Assembly (NCBI RefSeq): GCF_036417845.1
Contig: NC_089978.1
Location: forward strand, 89,026,007 to 89,090,006
Direction of reading: 5' to 3'
DNA from: Apteryx mantelli
Taxonomy: Eukaryota > Chordata > Aves > Apterygiformes > Apterygidae
DNA: 64,000 bases
A program made the translations under genes and the position numbers. Shown in pieces: positions 11,879 through 26,100 of the stretch (its first letter is position 1; the number at the start of each line of letters is the position of its first letter). The notes under the pieces were generated by a model. The model worked only from the letters and a program-made list of their open reading frames with translations, made no database searches and had not been told where the DNA came from.

Positions 11879-14800
11879 AACATTGGATACTCTTCCATCA
11901 GTTATCAAAGTACCCCAAAATAATGGATCTGTTGCCTTTCAAAACTTGGTCAGTACTGAGATTGAAATAATTCCCTTAAAATGACACTGGAAGAACAATC
12001 ACTCATGGTTGCTGTTTTAACTTAAATCTGTACAATGTTGAGCCTGTGATCATGGAAAAACTGAAAGAAACAAGTAAGAACCTTTTTATATACTCTTTAA
12101 AGCACTGTACTAATTTTGGAGAAGTTGTGTTGTAAAACTTCACAGGAAAAAGCCTAAAGCTTTGTTAATCTAGATTCCAAAATAAGGGAATTATTTGGCC
12201 TCAAGCACTTGTAAAATGGGAGGAGAAAACAGTTTTCTTTTATAGTTTGAATAATTGTCAAATAGTCTTTGTGGGATCTGACCATTTTTCAATCAACATA
12301 GTCTTGAGTGTCGTCTTGTTTTTTAATCTAGTGATCTACCAAACAGGACTCTAAGAAACCTTAAAGTCTGAGCTCATCTTAATTGGTGGAAAGCTGAGTA
12401 AATGATAACCATGTGTTAATGAGGAGAGAGACACCATATGGGTTAGTATCTTTCCAGCTGGCCAATATGACTGGAAGGACGTTGTCCTCAGGATATAAAT
12501 GAGAAGTGCCAATGTCTGTTAAGAATGGGGTATGTGGAGGATAACAAAGCCCACATGTCTGTGTTTCTTAAACGTTCAGTGGTGTATTACCATGCACAGC
12601 TGAAGACTTTAAAAGGCAATATTTTTCAGCAATAGCTAGAAGATAAACTGAAATTATAGTTTCTGAGTGCTGAAGTATGCTGTGCAAAATTATTCCTAAG
12701 TGATTAATAATGTTTGTATTTTTTCATTCAGAAGATAATACTGTTTATGGTGAAACCTGTTGGGTTTTTTTGTGTCCATCTTCTGCTGCTATGCATGCAA
12801 TACAGTTTATGTACAGTAACTCACTGATGTCTGTCTTTCAAAGAGTTGTTTTCCTTTCCTAGGATTCATTCTAAGTGAAGATATTTAGTTGAAGGTGCCC
12901 TTGTATCAGAACTGTTTAGAAGAAGAATATGAATGTGAAATGAACTATTTTAACATTTGGCTTTTGCTTTCTAAAATTAATATGGACCATATCCTTGTTG
13001 TTAAATGAACGATGCAACCAGTATTTTGCTGACTGAAGTATGTCTGACATACTCTGAAACCCTTTTAAGTATGTAATATTTTGTACCTCAGTAGGGTTAT
13101 ATACTGACTGTCATGTACTCCTGTGACATGTTGCCTAGTTTATATAAATCAGGTTCATTCAGATGTTTGTCTTAATGCAGGCTGATATTTTCAAAAAAAA
13201 AAAAAACCCTTCAATTTGGGAGTCTAAATATTTGAATTAGGGAAATTTTGAAAAATACTTAGCAACTTCCATCTCGTAGAGTGCTCCCAATCCGAGCTGC
13301 TTCAGTTCAGAGTTCTTTTGAAGAGATGGCCTTTTCGTTCAGGAACTTAAGTGGAAGCTGGAAGCTGAGCCTGGAAAGAGCGGCCTGCAAAGAGCAATGA
13401 AGCACTCATGATCAGCTAACATAAATTCTCATGGCGCTAGGGGTAAAAGCCTGCATAATTTTACCAGCAGGGTTGAGCCCTATTCCTGGTGCTACTGCAT
13501 GGACTCGCAACTCTGATGTTTGCATATGTCCACTGATTTTGGCACAGTAACCTTCACATTTACAATGACTGTAAAATGATGTTAACTTAGTTTAGGAAAT
13601 ATTTTTTCTTAAGATGATATAAGCAGGAATGAGAGAACATGTTTGTTTATTTGTTGTTTTATTAGTTTACTTATCTCTCCAGTGCTGTCACAGGCTTGGT
13701 CTCCTGAAGTTCATTGATGTGGGATAGCAGCCCCTTGCCTCTGATTATCAGTCATGTCAACCTGGGCATGTTGGGACAGATCCTGGTAAGAGAGAGTAAG
13801 TCATCCAGTTAGTCTAGTGTGAGTCAGTCCCTTTGGGAACTATTAAAAGTCGCAAAAAACAAGAAAGGAAAAATAAACTATCAGAAACTGCCAAAAGGCC
13901 TCTCTCTCTTCAGAAGGCATCTGGCAAGTCTAATTCATCACTCGTACAATAAACTTAACAGAAATTTCAGAGTAACAGCTCTCATGTGCCATTCTTCCAT
14001 CTCTCTGTGGACAAAAGTGACATGAGCAGCATGGTTTTTACATGAGGCCCAGCTCTGAAGCTGTGCTCTGGAAGTCTATTCACTCACCGAAGTGGCTGCT
14101 CATTAATCTGAGCTCTTCTTTTCCAGGGCACTGTGCCACTTTCCTCGGTCTCCATATCTTGTCCAGGCTACACTGCACAGAATTAACTTGCATTTAGGAG
14201 GTTTAATGCAATTTAGTAAGACAGCATATTCACTTTTCGAAAAGGCTACCATTGTTTATGTATCAGAGTTGCAGTCCTCTTTTTATCTAAAGCAACAACA
14301 GATGCGTCTGGTGGTTTCAAAAATATTCTGTGAATAACATTTAAAGTTTGATATATTATATATTCAAGTTGACTCCAGCTGCATGGGACAATCTGTTCAG
14401 CATAATATTCCCTCTGGAGATGTAGGCAAGATATTAAAAAAAAAAAAATTCCTTTGGAATAACATATACAAGTTCTGTCTGCTAGAATGAGGCTGGCAGG
14501 TTGTTCCTGGTTATTTAATGTTCTACCAAAACCTGATGTTTTACCAAAGGAAAATAAATCCAATTTATTTATGTAATCAATTATGACCAAACTTGTACTA
14601 AGCAGAACGTCAATGTGTGTTTGACATTAGAATGAAATTAAGGCTGGAGAAGACCGTGGTGGTGGTTCTAGCAAAACACACTAGTATACTGTAAAGACCC
14701 TGCTTAACTTTCATGGGGCAGATAGTACTATAAGTGTTTAAAAATAATTCATGGATCCATTCCTGCACATGCTGGATTTCCACTGGATAAGGTTAGATTT

Positions 14801-15205
14801 AGGTATGTACAGGTACTCTGAATAGAAGGTTTAAGCAAACTGTGATCCCTCAGTGCTCTTTGTTTAAGAGGAGACCCAGCACATGTCTTAGATTACCTAT
14901 GGGTGAAGGTAATTCTTAACCTAGACCACTTTCTGAAGAAAAAGATTTTCAGTGGATCAGTTTTATTCTTCTGTCATCCTAACCTATGGATTACATGCTG
15001 ATAAGGAAGTGCCATTTTTGACTATATATGACTATTGAGAGTTTTTCTGCTGTTTTTTTTGTTTGTTTGCTTATTTGTTTAGCAACAGAGAACACAGAAG
15101 GCCGTTAGAATGTTTTTTGTATGTTGGATTTTTACTCTGGAATATTTGCAATGTTTGTCCTATTTTAATTTTTGTAAAAATTAAAGAAATCTTTCTTTAA
15201 AATGA
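11879..15205 (+). other. MBTPS2: MBTPS2 3' untranslated region (end uncertain)
   Basis: The 3' UTR begins after the TAG at 11876-11878. Candidate poly(A) signals are AATAAA at 13948-13953, ATTAAA at 15180-15185 and AATAAA at 17674-17679. I favour 15180 as a plausible main end: the preceding sequence is T/A-rich and the following 30 bases are T-rich. The site at 17674 has the best downstream GT-rich element, so a longer 3' UTR of about 5.8 kb is also possible. The limits are inference; only the start is certain. Confidence 0.5.
15180..15185 (+). terminator. Candidate MBTPS2 poly(A) signal ATTAAA
   Basis: ATTAAA in a T/A-rich context followed by CTTTCTTTAAAATG. It is the commonest variant hexamer and lies about 3.3 kb past the stop codon. 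It competes with AATAAA at 13948 and 17674. Confidence 0.35.
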
Positions 15206-15790
15206 AACCTTTTCACTTCTCATTCTAATTAGACCTCAGAATATAATGTATTCTTTAACAGAGAATCCATCAATATAATTACAGGGCATATTGACTGGTA
15301 AAATAGAACACTCTCAGAGTTTATATGAATACCGCTATTTTTATATATTCTATGCATTTTAAACAAATTATATCAGATGGGAAAAGTAATGTCTAACATT
15401 GGGAAATGGTGTATGTAGCTTTTACTTGAAAATCGTCAGAAGATTTCCATACTTGTAAACGATCATTATTCTGAATTCATTTTTTTATGAGGTTCACTTT
15501 TTTTTCTATCAGTGAATACTTTCGTAGCATGTTCTGATAATGTATTGTATGACATGAAAAATGATAAATTCTTAGGATATAGGATCTTACATGCTCTTTT
15601 CTAACTTAGATGATTAAAACCTATGAATGAAAAGAATGAAAGAGACTTCACTAGGAAAAGTATAAATAAGCCTTGTAGATTAGTTCTTCCAAATTTATGA
15701 GCCTGAGTAGAAAAATCTGTTAACTCATCCTTTTTAATTAGAATGAAACAACCGATTGTATTGGCAATTATATTTTTCAGTGATGATCCT

Positions 15791-15847
15791 GTATGTGTAT
15801 GTGTGCATGTACGTATGTGTATTTGTATACACACACACGCACGCACG
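15791..15847. repeat. TG/CA microsatellite, alternating purine-pyrimidine
   Basis: Almost unbroken alternation of purine and pyrimidine: TGTATGTG-type units, then a switch near 15825 to TATACACACACACGCACGCAC. The GT-rich half is partly complementary to the CA-rich half, so it can also fold back on itself. Confidence 0.85.
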
Positions 15848-17673
15848 GTCTGTGTTGCTGCTTTTCTAGGGAAAACTTAGAGCAGTCCTCCATACTCTGG
15901 AATGTGGGGTTGGTTGGTTTGTTTGTTTTCCCTACATATAAATTCTGTGGCTTTCTCTGGAATTTTAAAACTGCAACTTTGTTCTCCTCCCATAACTGAT
16001 CTGTAGAGATTTTTTTAATAGAAGATGGACATAATATAACTACAGATGCATGAGTTTTGTTCAGGTAATGTTGAAAATATCCTACTGTCTGTGAGACCTC
16101 AGGTGTGAGGATGCTAAACACAGATTTTTAGGGTGACTAAAAGAGACTGACCTTGGAATCTATCACTCTCCAAATCCTGCTGTTTGTGCTGTTCTGAATG
16201 ATAATTGAGATGAGTGAGACTGAGGAGAATACACTGAAGAAAATAATGCTTTCAGCACAGACCTTCCCACGGCAGAGTGTTTCAGCTTTCTCGACTACCT
16301 TGCTAAAGGATATATTTTTGTTCTGTTTAAACAGTCAACAACCCAAGTAGCACAATAGATTCCTATACATCTTAACAGAATGGCAAAGGGTGCCTGGTTA
16401 TGAAAAAAAAAATTTAATAAAATCTGTATGTCTTCTATCTGAAAGCTCTGAATTTGTATCTGGATGTCATCTATGACAGTTAAGGGATATAAAGGATTAT
16501 GTAGCCTAGTCTGTATGTTTTTAAAAGTTGTGATTTTTAACTATAGAGATTGATAGTTTTTTGTAAAATACGCATTCTATACACTGGCATTCAGATCAAT
16601 TGTCACAACCAGACATTTCTCAGCTTTATTCTGGTGACCTTGTGACTAAGGAAGTTGAATCTAACTCAGGTAAGATCTAATATTAGCAGTTATTTTGTAC
16701 CCTTTTTATCCCGGACAGCATGTAACACTATATGTTGATTTGATACTTAATGTGGCTGAGTTATTTGTGGTACGTATCCTGTATTAATGAAGCATTTGGG
16801 AAGCATTGTATTAGGCACTGTCAGAAAACAGCAACTCTGTGGCTCTTTCTTATGCCTTGGACACATCCACTACCATCGGGTGAAGAACCTTCACACTGCT
16901 GACCCAATGTGAAAGGACAGGAACAAAGAGCAGGATATGACACTGCAATTCCATTCATTCCATTTGCATCGGCATGAAATGTGAAAAGAACTTGTAATTA
17001 ACATTTCAGAGCATGCAGATATGTTTTCCTACACTTTACTAAATCACTCAGTGATTGGTGCTCAAACTTTTTTTACTTTGTTGTTCCATTGATATATATG
17101 TACTGAACAAATGGTTTGGGTAGTCGTAACTTGTTTAGTAAAATGAACTTGGATATTTCCCACCTCTAGCTGCTCATGCTTGGGTTTGTTTTTGCAGCAT
17201 CATACTGTAATTGACCTTCGCTTAATATTAGTTTGACTGTTTAGCGGCTATTAACAAGCCATCACCAGAGAAATATTTCTTCCTTCTCGAGTTGTCTGTT
17301 AATATTTGTAATTCCTCTTTTCTTATATAACTTTGGTTTTAGATTTTAGATGCTGAGATGATCTTATCTTTAATGGAATTTGTATTGTTTTGAAATTCAG
17401 TGTTCTTTTCCTCTACGTAGCCTTTTTTTTTTTTTTCCCCTCACTGACTCACAGCTGTGGAATGTTCGAATTCTAGACCCTTTGTTCCCACTGTGCATTG
17501 TTCATGATCACGTTTAAAAAAAAAAAAAAAGCTTCATTTTGAAAATGTCAGATAACAAATATATGGAGCATTTTGAATAATGTATTGTGTTTTTGTCATG
17601 CTTTTTTTCCTCTTGCTATTTAATCAACCAAACAATAAGTATTGTTTTCTATGTATAATAAGTGTATCCTGCA

Positions 17674-17679
17674 AATAAA
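17674..17679 (+). terminator. Candidate distal MBTPS2 poly(A) signal AATAAA
   Basis: Canonical AATAAA followed within 30 nt by a GT-rich stretch (TTCATTGTTTGATTGTTAAT), the usual arrangement of a vertebrate cleavage site. It could mark a long MBTPS2 3' UTR isoform. Alone it is not proof. Confidence 0.3.
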
Positions 17680-19881
17680 TTCATTGTTTGATTGTTAATG
17701 TGCTTAAATCTGTTTTTAAAAGTAAGGTAAAAATGATATACTTCCTTATTTGTGTCAATTGCCGTATTCTCAAATGGAATGTTTTTATATTCTCTATTTA
17801 GGTACCTACAAGTTCCTCCGCATCATTATTAGTATCTGACCACCTTTTAAAATTAAAAATAAATATCAATTTACTTTCCCTTATTTACCAGCTTATCACA
17901 GTAATAGTTTGATTTATAATGGAACTAGGTATCAGTGTGTCCAGACAGACACGTACACGTTTTTCCTGGGCAAAGTTAACTTCATTTTAGTGTAAGACCC
18001 GTAGTGATTACATTATAGGAGCAATTCCCTTTGTCTTGGCCTAACTTGTGTGTGATTCTTCTCTCCTGGAGTTGCAGACTTCTGTTTGTTTGTTTTGTAG
18101 TGAAATATTTGATGTGGGATGCCATAGTCAAGGTAGTGAAACACTTACTCTGGCTGCTAAGGCAAGTCACGTGAAGAACTTGAAATTCATATCTCTGAAT
18201 AGCACTAAGATGATATTATGTATAACAACCTTTGATTTGTATGCACAAGTCAGCACAGAGCTGGCCACATATCTCAGCCAGTTCAGAGAAGTTTACTTAG
18301 GTATCCAGATGCAAATCTGGATCTGGGGCTGCAAATAGCATGGTGTAACCAAATTGTTTAGCCTTATTTGAAAATGAAGCTTTAATGCTCTGTTTCTTGA
18401 GCAAGCTCATCTAGAGTTAGCCAGGTTATTTGTACTAAGAACTAAATTGTCCTTTGTTGCTCATTGGACAAGCTGTTATTATATACAAGCAGAGCTGTTT
18501 CAGCAAGCGCGGCTTTGTTCCCAGATAGAAGATTACTATGAGAAGAAGGGGTGAAGCCTAGATCACAGACACATTGGTAGGATCTCCCAGATAGATAGGC
18601 AGGCAATTTTCTGAATACTTGCATGAGGGAATGGCTTTTTTTCTTTTTCTTTCCCATGTTAAAGGTACAGACATTAGTTTAAATTTTCTGACGCATTTAA
18701 TCTTTTAAGAGGGTTGTGAGTTTCTCAGTTCATTTTGAAATTATTATCCATTATTCTGACTATGTATACTCTGTAGTCTAGAATAAAATCAGGGATGTCT
18801 TAATGTCATCTTGAGGAATGTTGCCTTAATCACTAATATAATTTCAGGACAACATTTTAAAGGAAATATTTTATCAATGATTTTTGCTGATATGAGTGAT
18901 TTATTGATTGCAGTGAATTATTGCTGATAATTTTATAAATAAGGCTTAATGTATTTCTTCCTTTGATCATGCCAGAGTTTGAATCGCCAAGCAGAAGCAT
19001 TCCTAAACACCTTTACTAGATCTATATGCATTGAATTCATAATCTTAAGGCTTTTAACATGTAATGTGTTCCTTCCATATTTGTGCATTTTTTGTTAGTT
19101 ATTATACATACTTTTGGCTGGGATTTTCAATGACTTTTCAAGGAATAAGCTGTCCAATCTTCTATGTCATTAGGGCATGGATATCAGTTCCTAAAAGCTC
19201 CTTTAAACTTCTCAATATAGATCACATGGAGACTCTATTCAATCGGCACATGCTAAATTAGGAAGTTACTTCAAATATGGTGTTTTGTGGAAAAACAAAC
19301 TGTTGCATAAAGCTGTCTCTGTGAAAACGTTGTAATGCAAGCTTTTGATGTGAAATACCCAATAAAAGACAAGGTTTTATTCTAATTTAATGGTGGCCAA
19401 CTGGGGGAATCCACAATATTCACAAGGTCTAAGAAGCACAGTCACCCCAGCTTTTATTAAGAGGGTTTTTGTTTGTTTGTTTGTTTTTTAATCTCAGAGA
19501 TGTGGGTCTGGTGTTTGATGGGTTTTAAGGCATTAAGGTTCTTTAAATAGGTTTGGACGTTCTTACCAATTATGTATCTTATTCTCTAAATTTCTGACTA
19601 ATTCTTGGCATCTACCTTTTTTTTTTTACCTGCCAGTTTTGAGTCTTGAAAATACATGGTTGTACATCCTTTTTAATCTGCCCTTAAAGGAATCCTTTAA
19701 ACCAAAAAGAAATACTTCTCTTTTTTCTTTCTTTTTTTTCTGGTTAAATGCTGTCCTTTTTAATTGTATCGTGAAAGGCTCTGTATCTTTTCTGTTTCAC
19801 AGCTCTGTTAGGATCTCTATTAAAATATTACCAGATATTTTTTACAGTGTAATTGCCCTAAGTCTTCTGGATGTGATTCAG

Positions 19882-20163
19882 TTGCCCACACATAGGCATC
19901 TAGTGTGGGCTGAGATACCCTAAGGTGTATTAAGGTTTAGTAATTTGATCTGGGACAATATTAGAGTTTTGAAACTTATCCTCCACTTGTCTCCATTTGT
20001 CTCCTGTTGGTTTAAGTTTTAGGGTTTTTAAGACCTACACCTGGGGCTGGCAGATGTGGGTGAGGCCCTGTAGGAGATCAAAGACCTTCTGGATCAGCAG
20101 CTGGATACTAGGAGGGGTACCTGAGGGCATTTCATATCGCACCAGATGCCTATGTGTGGGCAA
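19882..20163. mobile_element. 282-bp non-autonomous DNA transposon (MITE-like) with terminal inverted repeats
   Basis: The left end TTGCCCACACATAGGCATCT (19882-19901) is the exact reverse complement of the right end at 20144-20163. Similarity between the ends continues inward for roughly 44 bp: AGTGTGGGCTGAGATACC on the left against GGTGCGATATGAAATGCC for the reverse complement of the right. The interior of about 190 bp has no transposase frame. Flanking octamers TGATTCAG and TAAATCAA agree at five of eight positions, suggesting a worn 8-bp target-site duplication as made by hAT elements. The hAT assignment is inference; the inverted ends are directly visible. Confidence 0.8.
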
Positions 20164-23100
20164 TAAATCAAGCCTAACTGCCTCATTTTTATACCTTGTT
20201 TTTTTGGTTTTTGGGGGGTTTTTGACTCGTGAGCTCAAGTGGAATATGAGGCTTTTTGACTAAGTTTTACTTCACATAAAAATACATCTAAGCTTTTTTA
20301 TTGGTGCATAATAGTACTATACAGGCTGTTTTATAAAAGTTACCATAGCAAAAAAAATGCATTCTCCTCCTGCTCTAGACCTCAGGTCTGGAAGCAGCAG
20401 AAAATGAGCACTGCAGGCCTTATCTAGAGCAAAGAAAAAGAAGGCTTTTTTTTATGAAAGAAAATACTGTCTCTCTCTCCAGATATGGAATGGCAGTAAT
20501 GAGAATATACAGAGATTTACAGGAAGTGATGAAGAAGCCCCAGATGGAGACAAGGGAGCATGAAGGTCTAGGCCAACTGCCACAAGTTGTGTATTTGACT
20601 TTTTCTCCTTGCACGGGAAAAAAGGAGGTGAGACTCACATGTAGGAATAGGAGAAAATTGGGGAAGTAAGTGCTGTTTAATAACTCCAAGATGAGCATTT
20701 TAACTACCTTTTTCTCAATGCATTTGTAAAGCTGACCTGAAAGTAAATCAGCAAACTTCCATCATTATTAGCAAGATTATATGTAGAGAGAGAGGCAATA
20801 AAAGCCTATACTGTTAGCCACTAGCTAAGAGCACTTAGGTCTTGGAGTTGGTGACACTCTCCCTGTTTAAGTTCGAGGCTTGATCTCACTTCAGTTAGTC
20901 TGAATGTGAAGTCCGAACTTTTGTCCCCTGCTTCACATTCCCTCTTCAGCATGAATTGACATCACAGATGCAATTATTAAAAAAAAAAAAATCATTTTTA
21001 GAATGTTTCGCCCCTTGGCTTTGTTTTCACTCCTGCAGCTGTTTGAATCACTAGCATAAATTAGGGCAAGCCACCTGTGTCTCTTATCATCTCTGCAGAA
21101 TCAACAAAGATAGATTATGAGCACGCATTGTAAACCATGCATTCCTAAGTACTTACCACACTTTTTACCAACAAAATTATTATTATTATTTTACTACGAC
21201 TGTTTACCACTGTTTATTAGATGATTTAATTTATTCCCTGTAAACTGTCTACAGGGCATTTAGTCACTCAATATGTTGCAATGCTGAAGGAGAAAATGAG
21301 CAAAACAAGAAAACTTGTATGCCTTTTAGAACAAGACAAAATTCACTGTTTCATTATTAAGCTAGTATGAATTAGTTACTGTTTTGTCATATATGAAGGT
21401 CCTGATTATTATTCCAACAATAATCTTCCAATTTACTCCTAGGAAGAACATTTCAGTAGTTAACCTAACTGGCCTCTGCATACCACTTTAACTGTAAATA
21501 AATGCAACTGAACCAGAAGTTTAAATATCACTGAAATAGTTGTGAGCACTTTCACATATTATCAAGCAGTATTAGACATGTGCAGAAATTTATTGTTAAT
21601 TTGAGACTTTACCTATCTGGAAACTGCACCATTTTTATTTTACCTTGACAGGAAAATACCAGAAACAATTCTGAAGAAAATATCTCAGCTTTCTCTTACA
21701 GGGGTCCTTAGAGGTGCTTGCTTGTAGCATGTGCAAATGGTAGTCTAAAAATTAAACTATCATTTTGAAATGTGATATCAAAAATTAGTAAGTCACTCCA
21801 CTCTCATATACGTGAGCCTTCCACTTGCTTTCCCATGCTCTCTACTCTCTGAAGTCTATTGCCATGCAATGCAAGTTGTTTGCATGAGTTTTTATAGCTG
21901 TACAGTGTACCTGAAGACATTAAGGTTGCACCACACCAGGAGTCCGGATTTGAACTTAATTCATCATAGTAACAAGGGAAAAAAAGGAAAAAAAGTCAAG
22001 TCATAAGACCAAACTTGACATATTATGAGGTAAAATAGCAAAAGGAATCCAGAAAATGAGTGGTCATGAGGGATTTTTTTTTAATAATGTATTTTTATTA
22101 TTAATTAAAAATAAGTGAATAACTTAAATACATGAAAACATGCCCCTTAGCCCTCTTCCAGATCAAAAGGATGCTTTGAAATGCAAAACAAATCTCTTTT
22201 CTTCTGCCATGGGTTTGTTGGTACACAGAGATGCTAACTTGATATGCATTTGGTTTACTTCCACTGACCTGAACGATGCTTGGTATCAGCCTAGATGGTA
22301 ATAATGATTGCTTGTGGCTTAAAAAGCTGTGAAACAAAGACTACAGCTGCAGTGAAGGAGACTGAAATGGCATTATTGGGTCCACAAATAAGAGCTTGTA
22401 GTGAAGAAAAGTGGTTCACTAGCTACATATATGGGCCTAGGATTTGAGACTGTCCAGTTGGGTAGTCTGATGTGCTACAGATTTCCTGTATGACTTTGAA
22501 TAATCTATCAGGGCCAGACTCAAAATGGGGCCTATGGTCCTAAAGAGGGACTTAGGACAGTGAAGCCCGCTAAACCCTACAATAAGGACCTTGCTTACCC
22601 TGTGGGCAACAGACCTCCTGAACTAGCTGAGATTTTTACTCGAAGTAGTCCTGAAGTCCTGCTTCTGCAGGCTAAGCCTTGCCAGAGCAGAGTAGCTCAT
22701 GTACTAAGTTCACTTTGGATCTGGGAATGAAGCATGTGGTGTCTCTTGCCTGAGAGGCTCAATCGAATAGTTGGTCTTAGTGTGTAACCTAAATCAAGCA
22801 TCACACACAAAATGCAGCAGTGGTTACTTCTGTCTTTTAAAATGCGGTCTGTACAGATGGGAGCAGGATACAGCAGAGGGAAAACATTCTGGATACAGTC
22901 TAATGTCTCTTTAGTGAACTACTGTCCACACTGTTTATATAATATTATAGGTGAATTTGAGGTTTTGGCTAGGATATGCTTATAATCTCTAGATCAGAGC
23001 CAAAATGTTTTCAGGAACTTTTTAAATTGCATATGTGGTTTTTGGTTGTTGGGGTTTTTATAATCTTTGCTGTATTTGTTCTGGAGCATATCCAGGGCCA

Positions 23101-26100
23101 TTAATGCTAATATCATCCAGTAGTGTGGGTGGGTATGCTTCCTCTAAAAAATACATACAAACTATGTACGAATGAGATGTTTTCTTGTTGGAGAAAAATG
23201 TTAAAGACAGACTGTGAGTTTTAAGTTTAGGGGGAAAAAAGAGAATAAAAGTGTTTTTAAAGAATAAAAGTGTTCTAATATTTGAATAAGTGTTCTGCCT
23301 TTCTGCAATATTTAATGAAATACCCTTTTCTATGTTCAAAAAATCGCAGACCTAACTTTCTTCACAGTTTACAAAGGACACTGCTTTGGAGATGGAAGTT
23401 TATGAACAAAGGAGCTTTGAAATGGCCTGTCCTCACTCTAATTACTCCAAATGGTTGACCTTAGTGTATCATTTAGAAGAAACTGTGGCAAGCTTGTTGC
23501 TGATAAAAGCTTGCTTTTCTCTAGTTGTAAGGAAAGTCATCTGTCTTAAGAAGAGCTTAAATAATTAACCAGTCAGGCATTTGAAATTAGTAGGACTCCA
23601 TTTCTTCTGGTTAGTAACCTGCATCCCAGACGTTGGAATGCTGTCCTCTGAAATCAAACATTGCAGTAAGCTGATTATACCTGATACCAGAAAATCATAG
23701 GTCCAAATTAAATGGAGCCCGTGAATTAAGCACTATGATGTTCACATGAAAACACAGACAAGTTATGCATGAGTAATAGGGCTGTTATCAATGTGAAAAT
23801 ATAATGGACTCCTTTTTTCCATCCTTACTCACCACAGACATGATCTGGCTGCACTGATGTCAGTGGGAATCATCCAGTCTCCATACTGAATGGAATATCA
23901 AGTATTTGCACATCAGTATTATCCACATTGGCATGTGGAATAAGGTGACAGATAGCATGAGGAACAGTGACAGCACTGGACCTGCCAAGGTAGGAAAGCT
24001 AACGTTTCCCAGTTTCTTCAGTCTAGGGGTTCCTTTGCTATAGTTAGTTAGTTTTGCAAAGACCCTTACTTGCATAGTGGAAGACATAGGCCTATTCTTC
24101 TGAGCACATCTGGTAAAAGATATTTTGTCTTGAAGGATAAGGATGTAGCCAAGTTTTCTTTGCTTTAGGCTGTAACGAGCTTTCAAGGCCTTGTGATCTC
24201 ACTACCTGACAATGCTGGTCCAGTGAACGGGGTGCTATGAGGGGAGAGATTGAGGGCCAGACTCATCCCCATATAGCTTGAGTCCCTTGCTTGAGTCATT
24301 TGGAGGGAGAAGGTAGTCATTTTGGCCTCTCTGTGGTCAATAAAGAGATACTGCCACAGATAGCTCTTTGAGGAGCAGTCACATTGTGGGGATGCTTCTT
24401 GCTCAGCTTACTGTAGACGCAACCTAGGCTTTCCTTCTCTACTTCACAGTGTTGAAGAGGGAATGCAATCATAAATAGACTTGCTCAGAATAGCTAGACA
24501 GGCAATATATAGTGTAATGAGAGATAACAGTACACCACAAAAACTATATAAGCAACTTGAAACCAAAGAGTATTACACTGTCTTATTTCTTCTTTCTTTG
24601 ACCCATTGCATATGAATGAGTTAAGAGATCTGCATGAATAAACACCGGTTTGCAGCTGATTATCTTACTCAAAAGGTCTCTATTCATGCACATCACATTC
24701 TTCTGGAGAACACTTTTCCTAGTTCTAAAAATCCTAAATATTATCATTCCTGATTTCAAAATCATTCCTGAATCATTCCTGATTTCAAAATATTTTAGTT
24801 TAGTAACAGAATATCACTTTTTATGTATATATGTATGTGTATATATATATATGTGCATGTGTATGTCATTGAGATCACTGAAACATTGATGAGCAACTTA
24901 TAATTGCTAGGTATCAGGCATTATCAATCTGTTCTTATTTTTAAAGAAAAAGTTGCTTAAGAATGATTCAGAAAAGTAGACAATGATGCTTAAAAATATT
25001 GATGATGAAGGCGGTGTTCTAGAAATCAACCTAGCTGGGATAGGCTTAGAAAAAAGCCAAAAGTATTGCTAAAGATAGGACTTCTCAGCTATAAGTGCAG
25101 TCTCAGATAGCTCCTTCTCACCTTCCACAGGTCTCTTATGTCTCTGCCATAGTTGTAGCTGGTTAAGTTTTTGCCTACAGAATTTACTAGCCTTCCCTCC
25201 ATCTTTCTGCAAAGATCAAGATTGAGGATTGGAAAGCCAGTTAGAAATATACCTTCTCTGTCAGAGCTGATTGCCACTGCCATGTTCATTACAAATTTGA
25301 CATTCAATTCACAACCTGTATTTTTTCTACATCTTGCCTTTCTGCTATCCCCCCGCTTCCCTATCTTGACTTCATCTTCTCACTAAAAAATCCTGAAGCA
25401 CTTCACAGTTATTTGTATTTGCCTGGCTTTGTTTTGTCAATAACAACACATTTTTTAAATGAGAAAGTGAGAATTTTGCAGCAACCCATTCCTATGCAGT
25501 CGGGGAGGAAGGAAAGGAAGAGGAAGATAGATGTGTGTATTATGACTGATTTAGCGGAGGACTTAATTAGGAAGTATATTTATTAACCTTTCTGTTCTTT
25601 ACATCTCCTTAAAACATATGAATGTGATGATACGATTGTGAAGGACTGTTTATAGAATTATGACTCCCTACCTAATCATGTTCAGTTTGCAAGCTGTGAC
25701 ATCTTATTTGAACTGCTGCACTTTAGACCAGAGACTATTAGCGGCTTATATATACCAGTTTATATACTTTCATACAATCCATTGCTTTTAGCTTTATCCC
25801 CCTTGAGGACATTAGAGATGCTAGGATAACACCTGGATTCACGTTGATGTGGGGAATTTGCTTTAGGAAGAAAGACCTTTTTACAGTGAGTAAGCATTAC
25901 ATGCATCATGTAAAGATTTGGCCAAGATTCTGGAAAATGACCATTGAATATTGGTAAGTTTTTTAGATTCCCATTTTAAAGCATTGAATTTTCCAAGGCA
26001 ACACAGCAGAAAATTAATGTCCTTTAAAAAGAGCCAACTTGCACTCCAGAAACATAGCTTACTGCATATTAATGTTTTTGATTGTATCTGTGTATGTTTG

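Larger units (their letters stand above)
15206..19881. other. Distal MBTPS2 3' UTR or intergenic DNA, no gene seen
   Basis: AT-rich sequence with a purine-pyrimidine alternating tract at 15791-15847 and the candidate distal poly(A) signal at 17674. An A14 run lies near 17517 and a (TTTG)n tract near 19468. No coding exon, tRNA or structured RNA is recognised. Confidence 0.7.

Noticed and set aside
22500..22800. Possible DNA-transposon fragment (GGCCAGACTCA, also seen near 24254)
   Set aside because: Only an 11-bp word is shared and no inverted ends were found.
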